This document shows, one piece after another, positions 1 to 4,719 of a stretch of 5,216 nt of DNA. Every line of letters starts with the position of its first letter. Position 1 is the first letter of the stretch. The DNA lies in the NCBI GenBank assembly GCA_021828925.1, contig JAJZCT010000278.1, positions 1 through 5,216 on the forward strand, read 5' to 3'. Below the pieces are notes generated by a model. That model was given only the letters and a program-made list of their open reading frames with translations. It was not told the DNA's origin and did no database searches. The stretch comes from Planctomycetota bacterium (GTDB lineage Bacteria > Planctomycetota > Phycisphaerae > WQYP01). Made by a program: the position numbers and the translations under genes.

Positions 1-1
1 A

Positions 2-340
2 ATTGTCGCCATGCCGGTGGCCGGCGCAGCGCTGCTCGAATCGGTGCGGTTGCTGGGAAAAGCCGGCGCGAATTTGGCGCGTCAATGCGTTGCGGGCATT
101 AAGCCCACACAACGCGGACCGGAATTGGTGGAAGCCGGGCTTATGCTGGCAACAGCCTTGGCACCGACAATCGGTTACGAAGCGGCGGCCTCTTTGGCCA
201 AGGAAGCGGCGGCCCGCAATAAAACCATTCGGGAAGTCGCGTTGGAAAAAACCAAGCTCACCGCAGCGCAACTTTCTGAACTGCTGGATCCGGCGGCCAT
301 GGTAGACCCCAGCGACCGCATGTTGCCGGTATCGGGATAA
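2..340 (+). CDS. fumC: Fumarate hydratase class II, C-terminal part (5' end outside window)
   Basis: Class II fumarase interconverts fumarate and L-malate in the TCA cycle as a cytosolic homotetramer. Only the last 112 residues are here; a full protein is usually about 460, so roughly three quarters lie upstream, including the signature loop GSSxMPxKxNP. The reading frame is open from base 2, and the ATG at 11 is internal. Visible family features are the helix segment ESVRLLGKAGANLARQC, the stretch ALAPTIGYEAAASLAKEA (fumarase usually has ALxxHIGYDKAAxIAKxA), then KTIREVAL and ending LLDPAAMVDP, matching the usual C-terminal domain. Aspartate ammonia-lyase is the main alternative from the same superfamily, but the KTIREVAL and LLDPxxM endings fit fumarase better. 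It converges on the ROK gene and is probably functionally unrelated to the operon on the right. Confidence 0.85.
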   Translation: MVAMPVAGAALLESVRLLGKAGANLARQCVAGIKPTQRGPELVEAGLMLATALAPTIGYEAAASLAKEAAARNKTIREVALEKTKLTAAQLSELLDPAAMVDPSDRMLPVSG

Positions 341-356
341 GACGACGGGGCCATTT

Positions 357-377
357 TTGCGGCAAGTTCGGCCGCAA
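357..377. terminator. Perfect 7-bp hairpin between convergent genes, possible terminator
   Basis: TTGCGGC (357-363) and GCCGCAA (371-377) are exact reverse complements around a 7-base loop. The hairpin fills most of the 37-base gap between the fumarase stop (338-340) and the ROK stop (378-380), and its right arm touches the ROK stop codon directly. Neither strand has a proper U-tract after the stem: the plus strand continues with ATTATATG, and the minus strand continues with an A-run. It may end or stabilise convergent transcripts, but it is not a textbook intrinsic terminator. Confidence 0.35.
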
Positions 378-1517
378 TTATATGACCGGCGGCCACTGCG
401 CCGTGGCCGAGGGTGGCGGATAGGCTTCCCACGAATCAAAAAGGAGGGTTGCTAAGCCAAGCCATGCGGCCGTTTCCGCTGAGCCGGAAACTTTTAGATT
501 CCAAGTATCCATGGTGACGCGTTCGGAAAGATGTGGAAGCAACATGGCGCGAATTCCGCCCGTCAGTCGGTGCACAAAGGCCTCGCCGGCCATGAACCGG
601 CTGGCCAAAACCAGACGGGACGGGCGCACAAAATTTACCGCATTGGAGCAGGCCATGATCAGCAGATTAAGCATTTCCGCAAACTTGGCATCATCCGCAT
701 CGGCGGTTTCAACGCGCTTGGAAAATTCTGCCGCGGTGACCGCCGGGCCAAGAAAGGGGCTACTGAATATTCTTTCCATACAGCCGCTTTGGCCGCAATA
801 ACACACCGGCGTATTGACCGGAAAGCGGGTATGCCCGAGTTCGTTGGCACCCATAATGCAGCCATGGTTAGGCCGCCCATTGATGACCATGACCGCGCCC
901 AAGCGACCGTCGTCAAATGCGATCAGCAATGTGTCCTCCTGCAACTGGGAGCGGTGGGTTACCGCCCAGCGCCCGGCGGCGGCGTGTAAATCATTCCCGA
1001 TGATCAGGGGGACATCATCGAGTCCCCGCAAGAGCACGGAGGTATTCAGAGGCGTTTGATGCGGGGCCGAGGAACTTAATAAAATGTTGCCGGTAGCGTG
1101 ATCAATCAGGCCGGTAACCGAGGCGGCGGCCATCAAGGTTCGGCGGACGCAATAAGTTTTGGCGAGGCGCGTGGCTGCCGATAATAGTCGGCTTTCCTGT
1201 TCGACCATTTTGGAAATCGGCGCGACGGTCACATCGCCATGGAGTCCTAATTCCGTAATTTCAACTTGCCCGGGCTCAATGGAAATTCCAAGAATACGCC
1301 GCGATGAGGGATCTAAAATTAAGGGAATTTGTGGGCGCCCCCCCGTGGAAGGTCTTGGTTCAAGCTCCTTGACCAGACCAAGCCGCTGTAACTGGGAAAT
1401 TTCATTGCCCACCGCATTGGGTGTCATCCCAGTTAAATCATGCAGTTCCGATCGGCTTAACTGCCCATTAAACCAAAGCGATCGCAGGATGGCGCGTTGT
1501 GAAGCATCAATTATCAT
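378..1517 (-). CDS. ROK-family transcriptional regulator (NagC/XylR-like), likely local sugar-responsive repressor
   Basis: This 379-residue cytosolic protein has the two-part layout and length of ROK regulators. Residues about 5-50 form a winged helix-turn-helix (LSRSELHDLTGMTPNAV is the recognition region), followed by the wing TGGRP at 59-62. From about 75 onward is the ROK sugar-kinase-like domain. Seen directly are N175-D176 of the sugar site, E226-L-G-H229, and the ROK zinc motif C239-Y-C241-G-Q-S-G-C246-M-E248, with H229 as the expected fourth zinc ligand. The N-terminal ATP loop (normally DxGGT) reads ISIEPGQ, so kinase activity is unlikely, as usual for ROK regulators. The retained sugar-site residues imply a sugar or sugar-phosphate ligand. 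The start is the first possible one, because an in-frame stop lies only three codons upstream (1527-1529). No good Shine-Dalgarno is visible. It is divergent from the NagB/PIG-L operon, its most likely target; repressor versus activator is inferred. Confidence 0.93.
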   Translation of the reverse strand: MIIDASQRAILRSLWFNGQLSRSELHDLTGMTPNAVGNEISQLQRLGLVKELEPRPSTGGRPQIPLILDPSSRRILGISIEPGQVEITELGLHGDVTVAPISKMVEQESRLLSAATRLAKTYCVRRTLMAAASVTGLIDHATGNILLSSSAPHQTPLNTSVLLRGLDDVPLIIGNDLHAAAGRWAVTHRSQLQEDTLLIAFDDGRLGAVMVINGRPNHGCIMGANELGHTRFPVNTPVCYCGQSGCMERIFSSPFLGPAVTAAEFSKRVETADADDAKFAEMLNLLIMACSNAVNFVRPSRLVLASRFMAGEAFVHRLTGGIRAMLLPHLSERVTMDTWNLKVSGSAETAAWLGLATLLFDSWEAYPPPSATAQWPPVI

Positions 1518-1671
1518 GCCAAGGTTCTACAAGCCACAGGCCACAATGTCCAGCGTCTTTGAGGCATTATCTCATGGGCCTGCGCGCGGAGCGAGGCTGG
1601 CGCTGCGGGGCACGAAGATGATCTTTAAGGCTCGACGATACAGTAACGGGAAAAAAAATCCGGGCGGGCAC

Positions 1672-1699
1672 TTGACTTTTATAGTTTTTTTGATAAAAA
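1672..1699 (+). promoter_or_regulatory. Candidate sigma-70 promoter P1 for the NagB/PIG-L operon
   Basis: TTGACT (1672-1677, 5 of 6 to consensus) is followed after 16 bases by TAAAAA (1694-1699, 4 of 6). It points to the operon start at 1883 and would give a leader of about 175 bases. It nearly abuts the minus-strand TATAAT at 1702-1707, so the two divergent promoters could interfere. The -10 is mediocre and the region is A+T-rich, so this is one of two candidates. Confidence 0.35.
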
Positions 1700-1701
1700 G
1701 T

Positions 1702-1707
1702 ATTATA
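1702..1707 (-). promoter_or_regulatory. Candidate -10 box for the ROK gene
   Basis: Read on the minus strand this is TATAAT, an exact match to the sigma-70 -10 consensus. It lies about 185 bases upstream of the ROK start codon and points toward it. No good -35 is present at 16-18 bases spacing (the best hexamers match at about 2 of 6), and there is no TGn extension. It would need an activator or a different sigma preference, or the match may be chance in A+T-rich DNA. Confidence 0.35.
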
Positions 1708-1752
1708 TGAAGGCTTGCGGGCTTCTTTGCTGAAGTTATTTACGCTGCGGTT

Positions 1753-1761
1753 TGGTATAGT
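1753..1761 (+). promoter_or_regulatory. Candidate extended -10 promoter P2 for the NagB/PIG-L operon
   Basis: TGG followed by TATAGT (1756-1761, 5 of 6 to TATAAT) forms an extended -10 element (TGn plus the hexamer), which can work without a strong -35. None is visible at the right spacing. A start near 1768 would give a leader of about 115 bases that begins just before the inverted repeats. The direct repeat at 1759-1781 overlaps its last three bases, as expected for an operator that blocks polymerase. Confidence 0.4.
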
Positions 1762-1781
1762 GGTTATGTCACAGTGGTTAT
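1759..1781. repeat. 9-bp direct repeat, candidate operator
   Basis: AGTGGTTAT occurs exactly at 1759-1767 and 1773-1781, a 14-base period with 5 bases between copies. The first copy overlaps the TATAGT -10 candidate and the second runs into TTGACA at 1781-1786. Its position over a start-site candidate makes it a plausible regulator-binding site, possibly for the divergent ROK protein. It does not resemble the NagC site I know, so the assignment is inference. Confidence 0.4.
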
Positions 1782-1782
1782 T

Positions 1783-1846
1783 GACAGGGCCGCACAAACA
1801 CGCGAATACGGCAAACGCAAGCCCTGTCGGCTGCGTCAAAAGCCGA
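1783..1846 (+). promoter_or_regulatory. Structured 5' leader: two overlapping inverted repeats upstream of the operon
   Basis: GACAGGGC (1783-1790) is an exact reverse complement of GCCCTGTC (1821-1828), extendable by two G-U pairs, around a 30-base internal segment. A second stem, TCGGCT (1827-1832) with AGCCGA (1841-1846) and an 8-base loop, shares bases 1827-1828 with the first, so the two compete at their junction. Both lie in the leader, 36 bases or more before the start codon at 1883. No U-run follows, so it is not an intrinsic terminator. I do not recognise a named riboswitch class. It could be a cis-acting RNA element, or the first arm pair could be a DNA operator. Confidence 0.35.
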
Positions 1847-1868
1847 ATGGGTGAAGGGCAATGTAGGT

Positions 1869-1873
1869 AAAGG
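1869..1873 (+). promoter_or_regulatory. Ribosome binding site for the NagB/PIG-L gene
   Basis: AAAGG lies 9 bases before the ATG at 1883, a moderate Shine-Dalgarno at acceptable spacing. Two nearer ATGs (1861 and 1875) each meet a stop within three codons. The next usable in-frame start is GTG at 1949, so 1883 is the best start. Confidence 0.5.
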
Positions 1874-1882
1874 TATGATTTC

Positions 1883-3877
1883 ATGACACGTTCACACTGG
1901 TCTTATACTCCCGCGGCACGAGCGGCAAAACCTTCAAGATCCGCTCCCGTGGGCCTTAACACAAAATTACGGGGCAGTGAGCGGTTAGCTGTTACAGAAT
2001 TTCAACACGCGGAAGATGCCAGCCTCGCCGTGGCCCATGAAATAGCGCGGTTAATCAGAGCACGTTCATCGGCGCATCAGAAGTGCGTGCTGGGCTTGGC
2101 CACAGGTTCCACGCCGCTGGGCGTTTACCGGGAACTGGTGCGACTGCATCAGGTGGAATCCCTGAGCTTTCAGGATGTTGTCACCTTTAACCTGGATGAA
2201 TATTACCCCATCTCCCCGGAGGCCAGCCAAAGTTACCATCGCTTTATGTGGGAGAACTTGTTTTCCCATATTGATATTCCGCCGGAGAATGTGCATATTC
2301 CGGACGGCCAATTGCCGCAGGAAGCACTGGCCGCTTACTGCCAGTCCTATGAATCGCAAATTCGCGAGGCCGGCGGATTGGATCTGCAACTGCTGGGCAT
2401 TGGAAGAACCGGACACATCGGCTTTAATGAGCCGGGATCTCCCGCCGACAGCCGAACGCGCCTCATCGCATTGGATCGTGTGACAAGGCTGGATGCAGCC
2501 AGTGATTTTTATGGCGAACAATATGTTCCGCGCCGAGCCATTACCATGGGTGTCGGAACGATCATGGAATCACGGCGTATTATCCTCATGGCATTTGGGG
2601 AAAATAAATCCGCCACGGTGGCGCAGGCGGTAGAAGGGCCGATTTCCGCTAATATCCCCGCCAGCTATTTGCAGCAACATCCTCAGGTCCAATGCGTGCT
2701 GGATTGCGCCGCCGCCGCGGAATTAACGCGGGTAAAATCTCCCTGGCTATCCGAGCCGATTCAGTGGAACGAAGAAATGACGAAACGGGCGGTTATCTGG
2801 CTGGCCCGGAAGCTTAACAAAGCGATATTGAAATTGACCGATGAGGATTTTGGAGAGCACGGCCTGCAGGATTTGTTAGCCGGTCAAGGTCCGGCGTATG
2901 AAATCAATCTGAAGGTGTTTCGTGATTTAGTGGGCAAAATCACGGGTTGGCCGGCCGGCAAGCCCGAATCCCTGCTGCGTCCCGGCGATATTCGTCGCCC
3001 CGGTGATGCCATATTCCCCAAGAAAATTCTGGTTTTCAGCCCGCATCCCGATGATGATGTCATCAGCATGGGCGGCACGATTATCCGTATGGTGGATCAG
3101 GGACATAGCGTGCACATTGCCTATCAAACCAGCGGAAATATTGCGGTATTTGATGCCGATGCACTGCGTTACGCTGATTTTGTCCGGGAGTTTAACCGCG
3201 GATTTGGTTTGGACGCGGTATCGGCGGAACGCCTGGAACGGCAGTTGGAGGAATTTGTGATCGGCAAAAAAGCGGGGGATTCGGATTCGCCGCCGCTGCG
3301 CACTATAAAAACCCTGATTCGGCGATGCGAAGCGCGGGCCGGTGCCCGAGCCTGCGGCATACCTCCACAGCAGGTCCATTTTCTGGATTTGCCATTTTAT
3401 GAAACCGGTCTGATCCGCAAGGACCCGATCAGTCAGGCGGATGTACAGATCATTCTGGAGTTACTCCGGAAATTGCAGCCGCACCAGATTTACGCCGCCG
3501 GCGATTTATCTGATCCGCATGGTACGCACCGCATGTGCCTTGAGGCACTGCTGCAGGCAATTGAGATATTTAATCGGGATTCCGGCACGACGCCGCCTGA
3601 AGTGTGGCTGTATCGCGGTGCATGGCAGGAGTGGGAACCCGAATCCATTGACATGGCGATACCCCTAAGCCCGGGTGAATTGGCACGCAAACGCGACGCG
3701 ATTTTCAAACATCAAAGTCAAAAAGACCGGGCCATGTTTCCGGGAACTGATCAGAGAGAATTCTGGCAGCGTGCCGAGGATCGGAACCGCGGAACCGCCG
3801 ATATTTTTAACCGTCTGGGCTTGGCGGAATATGAAGCGATAGAAGGATTTGTGAAATGGAGTGCGGCGGCCAAATGA
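1883..3877 (+). CDS. nagB: Glucosamine-6-phosphate deaminase (NagB) fused to a PIG-L/LmbE-type deacetylase domain
   Basis: NagB converts glucosamine-6-phosphate to fructose-6-phosphate and ammonia; PIG-L/LmbE proteins are zinc-dependent N-deacetylases of N-acetylglucosaminyl compounds. This 664-residue cytosolic protein carries both. The NagB part (about 28-290) has ATGSTP (73-78, phosphate loop), FNLDEYY with the general-base Asp at D105, and GRTGHIGFNEPGS with H178 and E183. E. coli NagB has DGH where this protein has T176-G-H, so one member of the Asp-His-Glu set is missing. A linker (about 290-378) leads to the PIG-L part (about 380-660), with SPHPDDDVISMGGT (H388, D390, D391; the family usually has HPDDE) and DPHGTH (H546, H549) supplying the expected zinc ligands. 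No signal peptide or membrane segment is seen. From memory, length and motifs match a known Bacteroides fusion annotated as NagB-like, so the fusion is an existing family. The first 28 residues look unstructured. It is the first gene of an operon with overlapping downstream genes. Confidence 0.92.
   Translation: MTRSHWSYTPAARAAKPSRSAPVGLNTKLRGSERLAVTEFQHAEDASLAVAHEIARLIRARSSAHQKCVLGLATGSTPLGVYRELVRLHQVESLSFQDVVTFNLDEYYPISPEASQSYHRFMWENLFSHIDIPPENVHIPDGQLPQEALAAYCQSYESQIREAGGLDLQLLGIGRTGHIGFNEPGSPADSRTRLIALDRVTRLDAASDFYGEQYVPRRAITMGVGTIMESRRIILMAFGENKSATVAQAVEGPISANIPASYLQQHPQVQCVLDCAAAAELTRVKSPWLSEPIQWNEEMTKRAVIWLARKLNKAILKLTDEDFGEHGLQDLLAGQGPAYEINLKVFRDLVGKITGWPAGKPESLLRPGDIRRPGDAIFPKKILVFSPHPDDDVISMGGTIIRMVDQGHSVHIAYQTSGNIAVFDADALRYADFVREFNRGFGLDAVSAERLERQLEEFVIGKKAGDSDSPPLRTIKTLIRRCEARAGARACGIPPQQVHFLDLPFYETGLIRKDPISQADVQIILELLRKLQPHQIYAAGDLSDPHGTHRMCLEALLQAIEIFNRDSGTTPPEVWLYRGAWQEWEPESIDMAIPLSPGELARKRDAIFKHQSQKDRAMFPGTDQREFWQRAEDRNRGTADIFNRLGLAEYEAIEGFVKWSAAAK
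3841..3847 (+). promoter_or_regulatory. Ribosome binding site deciding the nucleotidyltransferase start
   Basis: AGAAGGA lies 8 bases before the ATG at 3856, inside the end of the preceding gene. The alternative starts at 3874 (forming ATGA with the preceding stop) and 3877 have no purine-rich site at proper distance. This favours 3856 and a 22-base gene overlap. Confidence 0.55.
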
Positions 3878-4719
3878 TGCATTCTCCCTCCAATAGTTCT
3901 GTACACCCAGCGCGCAAAGCCGTCATTCTGGCGGCGGGAATGGGTACGCGCATGCGAAAAACCGACACGCAGGTTTCACTGGCAACACAACAGGATGCGG
4001 CGGCAAATTCGGGACTTAAAGCCATGATCCCATTTGACCGGCCTTTTCTGGATTACGTACTAACGCCTCTGGCGGACGCCGGCATTCGTGAGGTATGTCT
4101 GGTCATCGGCCCGCCCCACCACGAGATTCGCAGCTATTATGGTCGTCCGGAATTTTCCACCCGCTTGCGGATGTCATTTGCGATACAGGAAACGCCACGC
4201 GGCACCGCTGACGCCTTATTGGCGGCCAGAGAATTTGCCAGTAACGAACCATTTCTGGTTCTGAATTCGGATAATTATTATCCCTTGGCGGCAGTACACG
4301 GCTTGTGTGAACTTCCATCCCCCGGCACGGTGGGGTTTCAACGCGACGGGATGCTGCTTGGCTCTAATATTACCGCGGACCGGCTGTGTCATTTCGGGAT
4401 TGTTCAATGCGACAGACACGGCCATCTGGAAGCGATAATTGAAAAGCCGACATCCCAGATTATTGCCACGTTGTCTGAACCGGTACTCTTGAGCATGAAT
4501 TGCTGGCGGTTTGATCATCGCATTTTTGCAGCGTGCGAAGCCACGCAGGTCTCAGCGCGCGGAGAATTAGAACTCCCGGATGCCGTCATGGTCTCCATGC
4601 GGGAGTATGGTGTACAATACACGGTTGTGCCATGCGATCAGGCGGTGCTGGATTTATCACAGCGATCCGATATTCAAGCGGTGGCGGCACGGGTTGCCGG
4701 TCTGGCGGTGCGGCTATGA
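3856..4719 (+). CDS. Sugar-1-phosphate nucleotidyltransferase (RmlA/GlmU-N-like, GT-A fold)
   Basis: Enzymes of this family join a nucleoside triphosphate and a sugar-1-phosphate to give an NDP-sugar and pyrophosphate. The 287-residue protein shows the family in order: LAAGMGTRM at 25-33 (nucleotide loop), LKAMIPFDRPFLDYVL with K55, QETPRGTADALLAA from 111 (base-binding region), LVLNSDNYY with metal-ligand D139, the EKP motif at 196-198, and GELELPDAV at 236-244. There is no C-terminal left-handed beta-helix, so it is a stand-alone transferase without a GlmU-type acetyltransferase. Between the loop and K55 sits a polar, Gln/Ala-rich segment (34-53), longer than the short link typical of RmlA, and the usual Pro before the Lys is Leu. 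The sugar and nucleotide cannot be told. It overlaps the fusion gene by 22 bases and the kinase gene by 4, so it is surely co-transcribed. Starts at 3874 or 3877 remain possible; all three precede the conserved core. Confidence 0.88.
   Translation: MECGGQMMHSPSNSSVHPARKAVILAAGMGTRMRKTDTQVSLATQQDAAANSGLKAMIPFDRPFLDYVLTPLADAGIREVCLVIGPPHHEIRSYYGRPEFSTRLRMSFAIQETPRGTADALLAAREFASNEPFLVLNSDNYYPLAAVHGLCELPSPGTVGFQRDGMLLGSNITADRLCHFGIVQCDRHGHLEAIIEKPTSQIIATLSEPVLLSMNCWRFDHRIFAACEATQVSARGELELPDAVMVSMREYGVQYTVVPCDQAVLDLSQRSDIQAVAARVAGLAVRL

Larger units (their letters stand above)
1518..1882. other. 365-base divergent intergenic control region
   Basis: No convincing gene lies between the ROK start and the NagB/PIG-L start. 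The left part (1518-1650) is G+C-rich and would be the ROK 5' leader; it holds only small palindromes such as AAGATGATCTT at 1615-1625. The middle (1651-1710) is A+T-rich, with an A8 run (1651-1658), a T7 run (1685-1691), and an imperfect inverted repeat ACTTTTAT (1675-1682) / ATAAAAAGT (1693-1701). The right part (1711-1882) carries a candidate extended -10, a direct repeat and a leader with inverted repeats. The layout suits shared control of both transcripts by the ROK protein. Confidence 0.75.

Noticed and set aside
175..432. Minus-strand 85-codon frame across the fumarase end
   Set aside because: It is antisense to a clear fumarase C-terminus and overlaps the ROK end; the Ala/Ser-rich product mirrors the fumarase codons.
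1640..1670. Minus-strand intrinsic terminator ending in the T8 run (A8 on plus at 1651-1658)
   Set aside because: The G+C-rich stretch before the T-run on the minus strand is all of one polarity and cannot form a stem.
1756..1775. CRP-like half site (TCACA at 1769-1773 region)
   Set aside because: The partner TGTGA half at the correct spacing is absent, so it is only a chance pentamer.
1781..1809. Promoter built on the perfect TTGACA at 1781-1786
   Set aside because: At 17 bases spacing the -10 would be GAATAC (2 of 6), with nothing better at 16 or 18. The hexamer is more likely part of the repeat and leader region.
1567..1884. Minus-strand 105-codon open frame across the divergent intergenic region
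   Set aside because: Its translation has no recognisable family and an irregular composition. It runs over the promoter candidates and its start overlaps the NagB/PIG-L start. It is best read as chance openness.
4533..4715. Longer kinase reading frame beginning at the ATG at 4533
   Set aside because: The extra 61 codons lie inside the nucleotidyltransferase in another frame and give a Cys/Gly/Arg-rich stretch unlike galactokinase. The ATGA start at 4716 fits the operon.
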